64,000 nucleotides of DNA from positions 1 to 64,000 of the forward strand of contig JAGWMG010000014.1 of the NCBI GenBank assembly GCA_028871795.1, read 5' to 3'. Source of the DNA: Alphaproteobacteria bacterium. Its GTDB lineage: Bacteria > Pseudomonadota > Alphaproteobacteria > Micropepsales > Micropepsaceae. Shown piece after piece: positions 20,787 to 32,277 of the stretch. How positions within the stretch are numbered: the stretch's first letter is position 1; each line of letters starts with the position of its first letter. Both the position numbers and the translations under genes were made by a program. Under the pieces are notes generated by a model. The model was not told the DNA's origin. It made no database searches and worked only from the letters and a program-made list of their open reading frames with translations.

Positions 20787-21764
20787 ATGCCCAATCCCAT
20801 CCTCGTCGAAGTCACGCGCGGAGCGCTGGTGGAAAGCATCCATCGCGGCTCCATCGCCATTGCCGACGCCGAAGGTGCCATTCGATTCGCGCTGGGCGAC
20901 GTCGAAACGCCGGTCTATCCGCGCTCCGCGCTCAAACCGGTCCAGGCCCTGCCTCTGGTTGAATCGGGAGCTGCGGATGCCTTCGACCTGAGCGACGAAG
21001 AAGTGGCGCTGGCTTGCGCCTCCCATTCCGGCGAGCCGATGCATACGCAGCGCGTCGCGGCCTGGCTGGCGCGCATCGGCTGCGGCGAGCGCGATCTGGC
21101 CTGCGGACCTCAAGCTCCACGTTTCGAACTTGCTTTAGAAGAGATGTTAAGACGCGGCGATAAGCCTACACGAATCCATAATAATTGCTCCGGCAAGCAC
21201 GCCGGGTTCCTGACCGTCGCACGGCACTGGAACGTAGCCACGGCGGGGTACGAGCGGGCCGATCATCCGGTCCAGCAGGCGGTGGCCACATCGTTGCGCG
21301 AATTATCCGGCGTCGAGGAATTGCCCTGGGGCGTCGACGGCTGCACCGCGCCGAACTTTGCTCTACCGCTCGGCGGATTCGCGCGCGCCCTGGCAAAGCT
21401 GGCGGGCGGGCGGACGCCGGGCGCAGCCCGCATCGTCCGCTCGATGATCGCCCATCCCGAACTGGTTGCCGGAACCGGACGAACCTGCACGGCCCTGATG
21501 CGTGCCGCCACGGGCCGCGCTGCGGTGAAGACCGGCGCTGAGGGCGTTTACGCGGCGATCGTGCCCGAACGCGGGTTGGGTATCGCCATCAAGATCGACG
21601 ACGGCGCGGCGCGCGCGGCCGAAACCACCATCGCGGTCCTTCTCGACAAACTCGGCGCGGGGAAAGTGCCCGAGCTTCTGCACGCCCCCGTCCGCAATAC
21701 ACGCGGACAAACGGTCGGCGAGCGCCGGCCGGCACAAGTGCTGGCCGATCTCGCCTTGCTTTAA
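20787..21764 (+). CDS. L-asparaginase, AnsA (Rhizobium etli) type
   Basis: A 325-residue enzyme of the asparaginase_II family (PF06089), which hydrolyses asparagine and is unrelated to the E. coli type enzymes. Family segments are MPNPILVEVTRGALVESIHRG at the start, YPRSALKPVQALPLVESGAA, LACASHSGEPMHTQRV, and CSGKHAGFL (the Ser-Lys pair linked to catalysis). Full length. Its stop overlaps the stop of the convergent gene by a few bases. A palindromic element directly upstream probably carries part of its leader. Confidence 0.9.
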   Translation: MPNPILVEVTRGALVESIHRGSIAIADAEGAIRFALGDVETPVYPRSALKPVQALPLVESGAADAFDLSDEEVALACASHSGEPMHTQRVAAWLARIGCGERDLACGPQAPRFELALEEMLRRGDKPTRIHNNCSGKHAGFLTVARHWNVATAGYERADHPVQQAVATSLRELSGVEELPWGVDGCTAPNFALPLGGFARALAKLAGGRTPGAARIVRSMIAHPELVAGTGRTCTALMRAATGRAAVKTGAEGVYAAIVPERGLGIAIKIDDGAARAAETTIAVLLDKLGAGKVPELLHAPVRNTRGQTVGERRPAQVLADLALL

Positions 21765-22156
21765 GACCCGTGTCCGTGCCGCGCCTCGTAAGCGGCTTTG
21801 TCCGCCTTTTCCATGTCCGGCGTGTAGCGCTCGATCTTGGCGATCCAGCAGGCAGACGGTTCGCGCATGGCGCCGCCGCCGCGCATTACGATCTTGTCGC
21901 CGCGCTCTACGCACATATCTCCGCCGCCGACAGGCGAACGAATCCCGACGGCGAAGCTGAAATCGAGGTCCGCGCAGTACCCGGCCAAACTGAGAAGGTA
22001 CTTCCGGCCGAACGTGTCGTCGACGATCATCGCGTGGTCGCCGTGGGCGCTCCAGCCGTCGACGTAATGGCGCATCAGACACCTATCGTCGGCGGCATAC
22101 GCAGGCAGCGCCACCGTTGCCGTCAGCAGCGTTGCCACAATCAAGGAATTCTTCAT
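21761..22156 (-). CDS. Periplasmic protein, DUF6491-like
   Basis: A 131-residue exported protein with a signal peptide (MKNSLIVATLLTATVALPAYA). The mature part has four cysteines in a pattern like DUF6491: CLMRHYVDGW, LAGYCADLDF, MCVERGDKIV and SACWIAKIERY. Function unknown. The ATG at 22156 was chosen because it starts the signal peptide; longer readings add 37 residues that do not fit an exported protein. Convergent with the asparaginase gene, sharing a few bases at the stops. Confidence 0.75.
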   Translation of the reverse strand: MKNSLIVATLLTATVALPAYAADDRCLMRHYVDGWSAHGDHAMIVDDTFGRKYLLSLAGYCADLDFSFAVGIRSPVGGGDMCVERGDKIVMRGGGAMREPSACWIAKIERYTPDMEKADKAAYEARHGHGS

Positions 22157-22289
22157 CGGCTCCCGATCCTCTGGGCGCCCCTCACCCGGGCAGAGTACAA
22201 TAACACGCGTGCGAATGCGACTCTTGGCGCAGCCTTGGGCTGCCCTTATGTTTTCCCCCAAACACAATAATGGTATTCAGGAACCCCCC

Positions 22290-22991
22290 ATGGCCGAAGA
22301 ACGGAACAGCTGTGCGATCTGCGGCCAGACAAAGCCGGCGGCCGAAACCGTCCCGGCCGTTTTCGTGCGGCCCAATATTGCCGCGCTGATCCGCCAAAAG
22401 AAGCCCGACTGGGCCGCCGACGGCTTCATCTGCACGTCCTGTCTCAACCGCTTCCGGACGGATTTCGTCCGCCAGCAACTGGAGAAGGACCGCGGCGAAC
22501 TCTCGGCGCTCGAGCAGGAGGTGGTCAACAGCCTCCATCAGAGCCAGCTCGTTGCCGACAACCTGAACAAGGAATTCGAGGCGAGCAAGAAGTTCGGCGA
22601 CCGCCTGGCCGACAAGGTCGCCGAATTCGGGGGAAGCTGGAAGTTCATCATCCTGTTCTTCGTCGTCATGGCGGCGTGGATCGTCGCCAACAGCGTGTAC
22701 TTCCTCTGGCATCCCTGGGATCCCTATCCTTACATCCTCTTCAATCTCATTTTATCGATGCTGGCCGCCATCCAGGCGCCGATCATTATGATGAGCCAGA
22801 ACCGCCAGGAAGCGCGCGACCGCATGCGCGCCGAAAACGACTACCAAGTCAATCTCAAGGCGGAGATCGAAGTCCGCGTGCTGTCGGAGAAGATGGACCA
22901 GCTTCTGCACAACCAATGGGCGCGGCTGCTCGAAATCCAGCAGATGCAAACGGAGATGCTCGAGGATCTGACGGAAAAGCGGGGGAAATAG
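22290..22991 (+). CDS. DUF1003 membrane protein with N-terminal zinc-ribbon-like motif
   Basis: A 233-residue protein. Two Cys pairs (C8/C11 and C48/C51) near the N-terminus could bind zinc. After a helical linker come the DUF1003 core's two membrane helices: FIILFFVVMAAWIVANSV (about 110-127) and LFNLILSMLAAIQAPIIMM (about 141-159), followed by SQNRQEARDRMRAENDYQVN and a long amphipathic helix. DUF1003 proteins sit in the inner membrane; their role is not established. The ATG at 22290 was chosen over an upstream in-frame start that adds non-conserved residues. Confidence 0.88.
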   Translation: MAEERNSCAICGQTKPAAETVPAVFVRPNIAALIRQKKPDWAADGFICTSCLNRFRTDFVRQQLEKDRGELSALEQEVVNSLHQSQLVADNLNKEFEASKKFGDRLADKVAEFGGSWKFIILFFVVMAAWIVANSVYFLWHPWDPYPYILFNLILSMLAAIQAPIIMMSQNRQEARDRMRAENDYQVNLKAEIEVRVLSEKMDQLLHNQWARLLEIQQMQTEMLEDLTEKRGK

Positions 22992-23045
22992 CGGGCTTGC
23001 GCAGGGCGCCGTCCACCCCTATTTGAGAGACGGAAGGATCAACGG

Positions 23046-23306
23046 ATGTCCATTCTCGGCTGGCTGTTCTTCGGCCTGATCACCGGCTTCATCGCCAGCA
23101 AGATCGTCAACGACCGCGGCGAAGGCTGCTTCCTCAATATCGCGCTGGGCGTCGTCGGCGCCGTGATGGGCGGCGCGATCTTCGCCTTTCTCGGTCATCC
23201 CGTGTGGTTCCACTTCAGCCTGTGGTCGATGTTCGTGGCCGTGCTCGGCGCGGTGATCGTCCTCTACCTCTGGCACGCCGCGACGGGGCGGACGACGCTC
23301 AAGTAG
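23046..23306 (+). CDS. GlsB/YeaQ/YmgE-family small membrane protein
   Basis: An 86-residue protein with three hydrophobic segments. It opens MSILGWLFFGLITGFIASKIV and has the GCFLNIALGVVGAVMGG glycine-rich helix typical of transglycosylase-associated (PF04226) proteins. Members are stress-related in several bacteria; no enzymatic activity is known. It stands between the DUF1003 gene and the convergent thiC gene. Confidence 0.88.
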   Translation: MSILGWLFFGLITGFIASKIVNDRGEGCFLNIALGVVGAVMGGAIFAFLGHPVWFHFSLWSMFVAVLGAVIVLYLWHAATGRTTLK

Positions 23307-23389
23307 AACCTAGCCGCGCATGTCGCCCGTCGCCGGCGCATAGGGCGCGACGCGGTGCGCGGGGGCCGCACGGCCATGTTGCCGAACGT

Positions 23390-25328
<1,939 letters not shown>

Positions 25329-25434
25329 GGGATGGGGCGATCATCCGCCGAAAGACGGTCGTGTCAAGACGCCGCCACAGGTGGCAGCGGGCGGAATTAC
25401 GCGGCATATTGCGGGCGACCGACCGGAGAGGGAC

Positions 25435-25935
25435 ATGTCGCAGGCGGACCCTTGGGACGACACGATACCGCGGGAACTGAAGGGCATCGGCGGCTGGCTC
25501 TGGCTGGTGCTTCTCCACCTGATCGCGACGCCGATCTTCGTCGCGATGACGGCCATGGCGCGCCTGAAGCCGCTTTTCCAGCCGGCAACCTTGCACGAGT
25601 TGACCGGCTATCCCGTATTTCTCGCGCTGACCGGAGTTTTCGTCATCCTGCTGATCGCCCGGCTGTTGTTCGGCTTGTTCTGCCTCGTCCAGCTCCTCCG
25701 CAGAAAGGCACAGCTGCCGCGCCTGATGACGATCTTTTACGGGCTCGGCATCGCCATCAGCGTATCCGCGGTGATTCCGTTCTCGATCGATCCCGACCTC
25801 TACGCGACGCTGGCCGGCACGGCCGTTTCGTCCGGCTGGATCGGATTCCAGACGACGTTGGTCATCGCGGTCTCGGGACTCTTCATCGTGTATTTCGACA
25901 TCTCGAAACGGGTGAAAAACACCTTCGTGCGTTAG
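25435..25935 (+). CDS. DUF2569-like membrane protein
   Basis: A 166-residue protein starting MSQADPWDDTIPRELKGIGGWLWLVLLHL, the 'GIGGWL' opening typical of DUF2569 proteins. Four hydrophobic segments follow, and the soluble parts are short. It is an inner-membrane protein of unknown role. A GGAGAGGG ribosome-binding site precedes the ATG. Divergent from thiC and convergent with the creatininase gene, whose stop overlaps its own. Confidence 0.8.
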   Translation: MSQADPWDDTIPRELKGIGGWLWLVLLHLIATPIFVAMTAMARLKPLFQPATLHELTGYPVFLALTGVFVILLIARLLFGLFCLVQLLRRKAQLPRLMTIFYGLGIAISVSAVIPFSIDPDLYATLAGTAVSSGWIGFQTTLVIAVSGLFIVYFDISKRVKNTFVR

Positions 25936-26669
25936 GACTCGGCGAACTGCCTGAATTCCGCGATCACGCCCTTCACCGCCGCGGCGACGAGCTTCCCGCC
26001 CGCCTCGACGCTCGCCTGCGAGGGATCGGAGCCGATGCGCCCGTCGGGGAAGCGGCGGCGGTAATCCTCAGCATCGGCGATCGGTCCGGTCGGCGCGATC
26101 TTGGGCGACATCTCCACGCGCTTGACCGCCTCGGGATAAGCGAACCAAGTGACCGAGACTTCGCTGGGCGTGGCGTGGCTGCCCTCGCCCACCGGGAAAA
26201 GCTGCTTGCACAGGTCGGTCACGCCGGGAAGCTCCCACCAATTGCGCAACATGCAGCGCAGCGGCGGGCGGGCCGGTCCGAAAGTCGCGCCGTGATAGAT
26301 TTCGGAGAAGGCCGCGTTGATGGTCGCCGTGTTGCCGCCGTGGCCGTTCAGCCAGTAGAGGCGCTCGAAGCCGTGGCGCGCCAGCGACTGCGCCCAGTCG
26401 GTCATCGCCGCGATCATGGTGGAGGGACGCAGCGTGATCGTGCCCGGAAAAGCCATGTGATGCTGCGCCTGGCCGACATTGAACGTCGGACCGACCAGGA
26501 TGCCCGCCTCGTCGCCCGCACGCCGCGCGATGATCTCGGCGCACAGCGCATCGGTGCCGAGCAGACCGTTGGGGCCATGCTGCTCCGTCGAGCCGATGGG
26601 AATGACGATGGCTTTCGACGCCGCCAGATACGCTTCGATTTCCGGCCAGCAAGAGAGGTGGAGCTGCAT
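25932..26669 (-). CDS. Creatininase-family amidohydrolase
   Basis: A 245-residue metal-dependent hydrolase of the creatininase/MftE-like family. The metal-binding segments are visible: IPIGSTEQHGPNGLLGTDAL near residue 22 (Glu, His, Asp ligands), WLNGHGGNTATINAAF (His ligand) and GSHATPSEVS. Family members cleave creatinine, process peptides or open amide rings; context does not decide which. Its ATG overlaps the stop of the upstream gene (ATGA), suggesting a two-gene unit. Confidence 0.88.
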   Translation of the reverse strand: MQLHLSCWPEIEAYLAASKAIVIPIGSTEQHGPNGLLGTDALCAEIIARRAGDEAGILVGPTFNVGQAQHHMAFPGTITLRPSTMIAAMTDWAQSLARHGFERLYWLNGHGGNTATINAAFSEIYHGATFGPARPPLRCMLRNWWELPGVTDLCKQLFPVGEGSHATPSEVSVTWFAYPEAVKRVEMSPKIAPTGPIADAEDYRRRFPDGRIGSDPSQASVEAGGKLVAAAVKGVIAEFRQFAES

Positions 26670-27226
26670 CAGCCGCTCAGTAGGATTTCAAGTTTGGCAA
26701 GCGCCTTCTTCCACACCGCGCGTTCGCGTTCGACGTCGGACTTCTTCGCCAGCTTGTTCACCTGCACCGCGATCTGCGCCTTGCCGCCGGGCTTGGCGGT
26801 GAAATTGATCTCCAGCCGCGCGCCCCCGTTCCAGCCGACACGGAAGTACTTATTCCGGGTTTGGGACGAAGCCTTCACCTCGCCGGCCGGAAACCACTTC
26901 CTGCGCCGCCTGGCGTCGGCCGTCGCCGCGTAGAGCGCGCCGACGCCGGCGCCGACCGTCTTGGAAACACTGACCGAATAGCCGGCCGCGGTCTCGTGCC
27001 TCTCGCGCAGGCCGCGCGCGCGCTCGTATTCCACCGTCACCATCTGGCGCCACCACGGACCGGCGCCGCCCTCCTTGCCCGCAAGCTTCACGATGCTCTT
27101 GTGGTCGAGCTTGGCCGCGCCCGCCTTGTCGAGCGTTTTGAACCATTGGGCCCAGCTCGATCCGGTTTTGGCGATGACGGCGACATCGGAGATTGCCGGC
27201 CGATAGGTTTGCATCCGCTTTCCCAT
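26669..27226 (-). CDS. Conserved protein with a C-terminal SRPBCC-like domain
   Basis: A 185-residue protein. The N-terminal part (to about residue 75) has [20 protein letters not shown] and [21 protein letters not shown], a pattern seen in DUF4287-like proteins. The C-terminal half ([70 protein letters not shown]) looks like a Bet v1/AHSA1 fold. Function is unknown. The chosen ATG at 27226 ([10 protein letters not shown]) follows a GGAGGTTC-type ribosome-binding site. It is coupled to the creatininase gene by a 1-base stop/start overlap. Confidence 0.75.
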   Translation of the reverse strand: MGKRMQTYRPAISDVAVIAKTGSSWAQWFKTLDKAGAAKLDHKSIVKLAGKEGGAGPWWRQMVTVEYERARGLRERHETAAGYSVSVSKTVGAGVGALYAATADARRRRKWFPAGEVKASSQTRNKYFRVGWNGGARLEINFTAKPGGKAQIAVQVNKLAKKSDVERERAVWKKALAKLEILLSG

Positions 27227-27326
27227 GGTGAACCTCCGGACCGTTCCTGGACGCCTTGAAGCTTGGGCGCCGCTCCGCCACAATAGACTTAAAATTAAGG
27301 GAAATCCGGGAGCCGAGGAAAGTCTT

Positions 27327-29267
27327 ATGAGCGATGCAATTTTGCCCGTCCCGAGCGCGTGGCGAAGCCGGGCCTACATCGACCTCGCCAAATACGCGGA
27401 AATGTACGCGCGCTCGCTCGCCGATCCGGACGGCTTCTGGCGCGAGCAGGCCACCCGGCTGGACTGGATCAAGCCCTTCACCAAGGTGAAGAATGTCTCC
27501 TGGGACCCTGACAATCTGTTCATCAAATGGTTCGAGGACGGCACGCTGAACGTCACGGTCAACTGCATCGACCGCCACCTGCCCGCCCATGCCGGCCGCG
27601 TCGCGCTCATCTGGGAAGGCGACGATCCGAATCAGTCCAAGTCCATTACCTACCGGGAACTGCACGACGAGGTGTGCCGCTTCGCCAATGTGCTGCGCCG
27701 GCACGGCGTCAAGAAGGGCGACCGCGTCACCATCTATCTGCCGATGATCCCCGAGGCGGCCTACGCCATGCTCGCTTGCGCCCGCATCGGCGCCGTGCAT
27801 TCGGTGGTGTTCGCGGGATTCTCGCCCGACAGTCTTGCCAACCGCATCCTCGATTGCGACTCGACCATCGTCATCACCGCCGACGAAGGACTGCGCGGCG
27901 GCAAGACCGTACCGCTCAAGGTCAACACCGATCTGGCGCTCACCCAATGTCCGGCCGTTCGCCACGTCATCGTCGTACGCCACACCGGCAAGCACGAGCT
28001 GAAGCATCCCGGCCGCGACGTCTGGTACCACGAAGCGGCGGCGAAGGTGCCGGCCGAATGCGCTCCGGCGGAGATCAACGCCGAGGACCCGCTGTTTATC
28101 CTCTACACCTCGGGTTCGACGGGAAAGCCGAAGGGCGTGCTGCACACCACGGGCGGCTACCTCCTCTTCGCCGCGTTCACACATCAGGTTGTCTTCGATT
28201 ACCATCCCGGCGACGTCTACTGGTGCACGGCCGACGTCGGCTGGGTGACGGGCCACAGCTACATCGTCTATGGACCGCTGGCGAACGGCGCCACGACGCT
28301 GATGTTCGAAGGCGTGCCGAACTACCCGACCTCCTCGCGCTTCTGGGAGGTGATCGACAAGCACAAGGTCAACACCTTCTACACCGCGCCTACCGCGATC
28401 CGCGCGCTGATGCGCGAAGGCGAGGCGCCGGTGAAGAAGACCTCGCGTGCGTCCCTGCGGCTGCTCGGCACCGTGGGCGAGCCGATCAACCCCGAAGCCT
28501 GGCTGTGGTATCACCGCGTCGTCGGCGACGGCCGCTGTCCGATCGTCGATACCTGGTGGCAGACGGAGACCGGCGGCATCCTGATCTCGCCGCTGCCCGG
28601 CGCCACGGACCTCAAACCGGGCTCCGCGACCAAGCCGCTGTTCGGCATCCGGCCGCAGATCGTCGATGCCGAAGGCAAGCCGCAGGAAGGCGCCGCCAGC
28701 GGCAACCTGGTGCTGCTCGACTCCTGGCCGGGGCAGATGCGCACCGTCTATGGCGATCACCGGCGCTTCGCCAACACCTACTTCCGCACCTACCGCGGCA
28801 AGTACTTCACCGGCGACGGCTGCCGGCGCGATGAGGATGGCTATTACTGGATCACCGGCCGCGTCGACGACGTCATCAACGTCTCCGGCCACCGGCTGGG
28901 GACGGCGGAAGTGGAATCGGCTCTGGTGGAAAACACCAAGGTCGCCGAGGCCGCCGTGGTGGGCTTCCCGCACGACGTCAAGGGACAGGGCATCTATGCC
29001 TTCGTCACGCTGAAAGCGGCGGAACACGGATCGGCCGCGCTCAACGAAGAGCTAAAGCAGTTCGTATCGCGGCAACTGTCGGCCATCGCCAGGCCGGACG
29101 TGATCCAGTTCGCGCCCAGCCTGCCCAAGACGCGGTCGGGTAAGATCATGCGGCGCATCCTGCGCAAGATCGCCGAGGGCGACGTCTCCAACCTGGGCGA
29201 CATCTCGACCCTGGCCGATCCGGCGGTGGTGAACGATCTGGTCGAGCACTCCAAGCGCTCGACTTAG
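27327..29267 (+). CDS. acsA: Acetyl-CoA synthetase (AMP-forming)
   Basis: Activates acetate to acetyl-CoA through acetyl-AMP. At 646 residues it matches the family. The AMP-binding signature [11 protein letters not shown], the WWQTETGG substrate-pocket motif and the C-terminal [11 protein letters not shown] with K606 (the lysine that is acetylated to control the enzyme in other bacteria) are all present. The WWQTETGG pocket with Trp fits acetate rather than larger acids. The ATG at 27327 is preceded by a weak GAGGAAAG site. Confidence 0.95.
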   Translation: MSDAILPVPSAWRSRAYIDLAKYAEMYARSLADPDGFWREQATRLDWIKPFTKVKNVSWDPDNLFIKWFEDGTLNVTVNCIDRHLPAHAGRVALIWEGDDPNQSKSITYRELHDEVCRFANVLRRHGVKKGDRVTIYLPMIPEAAYAMLACARIGAVHSVVFAGFSPDSLANRILDCDSTIVITADEGLRGGKTVPLKVNTDLALTQCPAVRHVIVVRHTGKHELKHPGRDVWYHEAAAKVPAECAPAEINAEDPLFILYTSGSTGKPKGVLHTTGGYLLFAAFTHQVVFDYHPGDVYWCTADVGWVTGHSYIVYGPLANGATTLMFEGVPNYPTSSRFWEVIDKHKVNTFYTAPTAIRALMREGEAPVKKTSRASLRLLGTVGEPINPEAWLWYHRVVGDGRCPIVDTWWQTETGGILISPLPGATDLKPGSATKPLFGIRPQIVDAEGKPQEGAASGNLVLLDSWPGQMRTVYGDHRRFANTYFRTYRGKYFTGDGCRRDEDGYYWITGRVDDVINVSGHRLGTAEVESALVENTKVAEAAVVGFPHDVKGQGIYAFVTLKAAEHGSAALNEELKQFVSRQLSAIARPDVIQFAPSLPKTRSGKIMRRILRKIAEGDVSNLGDISTLADPAVVNDLVEHSKRST

Positions 29268-29557
29268 CGCCCTTTTGAATATTCCTCCATCGCCTTCGCC
29301 ATCTCGATGTCCTTCTGCGTGACGCCGCCCGCGTCATGGGTGGAGAGCGTCACCTCGATTTTGTTGTAGACGTTGAACCACTCGGGATGGTGGTCGAGCT
29401 TTTCCGCCAGCAGCGCCACCCTGGTCATAAAACCGAAGGCGTGGTTGAAATCCTTGAACTGGAACAGGCGGGTGATTGCGTCCCGGCCCTTGATCTCGCG
29501 CCATTCCGGAAATTCCCTTAAAAAGGCGGTTCGGGCGGCGGTATCGAGCTTTTTCAT
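29264..29557 (-). CDS. Pterin-4a-carbinolamine dehydratase
   Basis: A 97-residue protein of the PhhB/DCoH family, which dehydrates 4a-hydroxytetrahydropterin formed by aromatic amino-acid hydroxylases. The catalytic segment [19 protein letters not shown] and the C-terminal [19 protein letters not shown] are typical. No phenylalanine hydroxylase is in the window. Its end overlaps the acsA stop codon by four bases, and its start is divergent from a metallopeptidase gene 27 bases away. Confidence 0.93.
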   Translation of the reverse strand: MKKLDTAARTAFLREFPEWREIKGRDAITRLFQFKDFNHAFGFMTRVALLAEKLDHHPEWFNVYNKIEVTLSTHDAGGVTQKDIEMAKAMEEYSKGR

Positions 29558-29584
29558 GCTGCGTACTCCATCGGGCTGGCGGCG

Positions 29585-29983
29585 ATGAACTGGACGGGCA
29601 TCGAAGCACCTTCCATCGACGAGATCGAGCGTCTCGCGCGCGAAGCCTACGCGGGCCTGCCGGAGAAATTCCGCGCCTTGTGCGGCGACGTGGTGTTCCT
29701 GGTGCAGGAATTCCCCGCCGAAGAGGTCATGCGCGACCTGGATCTCGAGACGGAGTTCGATCTTCTGGGCCTGTTCCAGGGTTCGACCCTGGCGGACCGG
29801 GTCGGCCACCATGGTCAGCCGGAACCGACGATGATCTTCCTCTACCGCCGGCCGATCCTCGACTACTGGGCGGAGCGTCACATCTCACTGGACGTCCTGG
29901 TGCGCCACGTGATCGTGCACGAGATCGGCCATCACTTCGGCCTGTCGGACGACGACATGGAAGCGATCGAGGGTGCGGCCTAA
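29585..29983 (+). CDS. Small zincin-like metallopeptidase (PF06262 type)
   Basis: A 132-residue protein whose C-terminus holds [18 protein letters not shown], with H112-E113 and H116 as zinc ligands and catalytic glutamate, and D122-124 close behind. The start [21 protein letters not shown] and [14 protein letters not shown] segments match the 'metallopeptidase family' of small cytosolic zincins. A substrate is not established for the family. It is convergent with thpR. Confidence 0.85.
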   Translation: MNWTGIEAPSIDEIERLAREAYAGLPEKFRALCGDVVFLVQEFPAEEVMRDLDLETEFDLLGLFQGSTLADRVGHHGQPEPTMIFLYRRPILDYWAERHISLDVLVRHVIVHEIGHHFGLSDDDMEAIEGAA

Positions 29984-29986
29984 GGC

Positions 29987-30517
29987 CTATTTCAGCCGGT
30001 ACGCCTTCTCGGCCCGGTAGATGCTTCCGTTCGGCGTGAGCAGGCTGGAATACAGAATGAAGCCATCCGCCGCGAACGGCCCGCTCGCATACAGCGCGTG
30101 ATCGGTGAGAAAATCCATCACGTGCCCGTTTTGCGTTCCCTTGAGCTTGGCGAGACTGACATGCGGCTTGTATTTCCGGCCGTCGGCTTCGAGGCCGATG
30201 CGCTGCAGCGCGCTCTCGATCTTGCGCTGCAGGTGAAGAAGCGCGTCGTTGGCCGCTACACCCGCCCACAGCGCGTGGGGATGCTTGCCGCCGAACGACC
30301 CCACACCCTTCAACTCCACCGAAAACGCGGGAACGGAAATCGTCGCCAACGCGTCGTCGATGGCCGCCGCATCGCGCCCGTCCACCTCGCCGATGAAGCG
30401 CAGAGTCAGGTGCAACTGGTCGCGCGTCTGCCAGCGCGCGCCCGGCACGCCGGCCTGCAGCAGCGCGAGGGACTGCGCCACGGCATCGGGAAGGGCAATT
30501 GCCACGAACAGTCTCAT
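29987..30517 (-). CDS. thpR: RNA 2',3'-cyclic phosphodiesterase
   Basis: A 2H-phosphoesterase that opens 2',3'-cyclic phosphates in RNA. The 176-residue product has both HxT/SL motifs, H36-L-T-L and H119-V-S-L, that form the active site, and begins MRLFVAIALPDAV as usual for ThpR/LigT proteins. Its ATG overlaps the murJ stop (ATGA), so it is translated from the murJ message. Confidence 0.93.
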   Translation of the reverse strand: MRLFVAIALPDAVAQSLALLQAGVPGARWQTRDQLHLTLRFIGEVDGRDAAAIDDALATISVPAFSVELKGVGSFGGKHPHALWAGVAANDALLHLQRKIESALQRIGLEADGRKYKPHVSLAKLKGTQNGHVMDFLTDHALYASGPFAADGFILYSSLLTPNGSIYRAEKAYRLK

Positions 30518-32043
30518 CGCCTCAGCCTTTCGAGCGGCAAGAATTTGCGGAAGGCCAATGCCGCGATCCCATAGCTGAGCCCACCGGCGAGAACCGCAAG
30601 CCCGAGGATGACTTCGTCCCGCAGCAACCCCGGATGCAGCACGAGATTTTCGCCCAGCGCCTCGCCCGCAAGCGCGCCGGCCCCGACCGCCGCCGCGGCG
30701 ATGATTGTCGGCGCCAGCGAACGCCAAAAGTTCCGATTGACCGACAACAGCGAGCGACGCTTCGCCATCCACGCCAGCATCCCGACATTCGCCCAGGCGC
30801 CGAACGAGGTGCCGAGCGCGATGCCCAGCACGCCGAAATGCAATCCCCAGACGAGCACGACTTTCAAGGCGATATTCAGGACGACCGAGACGATGGTGGC
30901 CCGGGCCGGGCTCGCCGTGTCGTGGCGCGCATAGAAGCTGGCCGAAACGATGCGCACCAGCACGAAAGCGGGCAAGCCCGCGCCGTAGCCGGCGATTGCC
31001 GCGGCCGCCATATGGCCGGCGACGAGGTCGGACGCGACATGGGGAAACAGCCCGCGCATGATCGTCATGGGCACGGCGAAGAAAGCGGCGGCGAACGGCA
31101 ATGTCAGGAAAAGCACCAACGCCGCGGCGCGGTTCTGGGCGGCGTTGGCGCCCGCCAGATCGTTTTTCGCCAGAAGATTGGACATTTCCGGCAGCAGCAC
31201 CGTCCCCATCGCGATGGCGAGCGTGCCCGTGGGCAACTGGTTGATGCGGTCCGCGTAGTAAAGCGCGGTGGGACCGTCCGGCAGATAGCTCGACAGCACC
31301 GTGTCGATGAACACGCTGATCTGGATGCTGGCGGAACCGATGGTCGCCGCCCCCAGCGCCCACAGAAATTCCCTCACCTGCGGCGTCCAGCGCGGAATGC
31401 GGATATGCAGGCGCAGATGGCTTCTCGCGGCGGCGACGGCGATGAAACCGAGCTGCGTCACGCCACCCAGGAATACGCCCCAGGCGGCGGCATACGCCGC
31501 GTTGGGAAACCAGTGTGCGAGGAGCAGCGTCGCCGTCATCGCGACATTGAGCAGGATCGACCAAGCGGCGGCGGCGGCGAATTTCTCCACAGCATTCAGC
31601 ATCGCCGAAAGCTGTACGGAGGAAACCGTCATAATCAGGTACCAAAAGGTGATGCGGCTGAGCGCGGTCGCCAGCTCGAACTTCTCGGGATAGGCGTTGA
31701 AGCCGGGCGCCAGGGCGGCGATGACATAGCGCATGCCCACCAGCGCCGCGACCAGCAGGACGAGCTGCGCAACGATCTGCCAAGAATAGATGGCGTCGGC
31801 GAATCGATCCGCCGCTTCCGGCCCCTCCTGGGTGCGCAATTTCGCGAACCGGGGCAGGAACGCGGCATTGAAGGCGCCTTCGCCGAAGATGGCCCGGAAA
31901 TTGTTCGGCAGCCGAAAGGCCACCATGAACGCATCCGACATCGGGCCGGCGCCCAACACGAAGTTCATAACGATGTCGCGCAAAAAGCCGGTCACCCGCG
32001 AGACCGCGGTAAAGCCGGCAACGGTGAGAAGGCGTTTGAACAT
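30514..32043 (-). CDS. murJ: Lipid II flippase MurJ
   Basis: Flips the peptidoglycan precursor lipid II across the inner membrane. At 509 residues with about 14 hydrophobic helices it is full length. Conserved segments include the N-terminal TAVSRVTGFLRDIVMNFVLGAG, FGEGAFNAAFLPRF, and the loop YYADRINQLPTGTLAIAMG, all of the MVF/MurJ family. It precedes thpR with overlapping codons. Confidence 0.95.
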   Translation of the reverse strand: MFKRLLTVAGFTAVSRVTGFLRDIVMNFVLGAGPMSDAFMVAFRLPNNFRAIFGEGAFNAAFLPRFAKLRTQEGPEAADRFADAIYSWQIVAQLVLLVAALVGMRYVIAALAPGFNAYPEKFELATALSRITFWYLIMTVSSVQLSAMLNAVEKFAAAAAWSILLNVAMTATLLLAHWFPNAAYAAAWGVFLGGVTQLGFIAVAAARSHLRLHIRIPRWTPQVREFLWALGAATIGSASIQISVFIDTVLSSYLPDGPTALYYADRINQLPTGTLAIAMGTVLLPEMSNLLAKNDLAGANAAQNRAAALVLFLTLPFAAAFFAVPMTIMRGLFPHVASDLVAGHMAAAAIAGYGAGLPAFVLVRIVSASFYARHDTASPARATIVSVVLNIALKVVLVWGLHFGVLGIALGTSFGAWANVGMLAWMAKRRSLLSVNRNFWRSLAPTIIAAAAVGAGALAGEALGENLVLHPGLLRDEVILGLAVLAGGLSYGIAALAFRKFLPLERLRR

Positions 32044-32277
32044 CAGGAAGCCAAGTTCAATTCAGACTCACCAGCGACTGCTTCGGAATAGACGATTTTT
32101 CATGCACCAGACAGGGCGCCCTGCGTCAAGTTCGCGGGATGACCAATCCGTCATGGTCTTGTGCTTCGTTAACCCCCTATATCGGCCCGAATTTTTCGGA
32201 ATGCCTTGATACCGAGGCGCCCAAGCACGATATTAGAGTGCGTTGCGGCCCTTTGGGGCCGAAAGGAAGGATTCTCC

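Noticed and set aside
26850..29027. 725-codon minus-strand frame opposite acsA
   Set aside because: Antisense shadow that also runs out of frame into the neighbouring gene; the real gene there starts at 27226.
30499..32091. 530-codon plus-strand frame opposite murJ
   Set aside because: Antisense shadow of an obvious membrane flippase gene.
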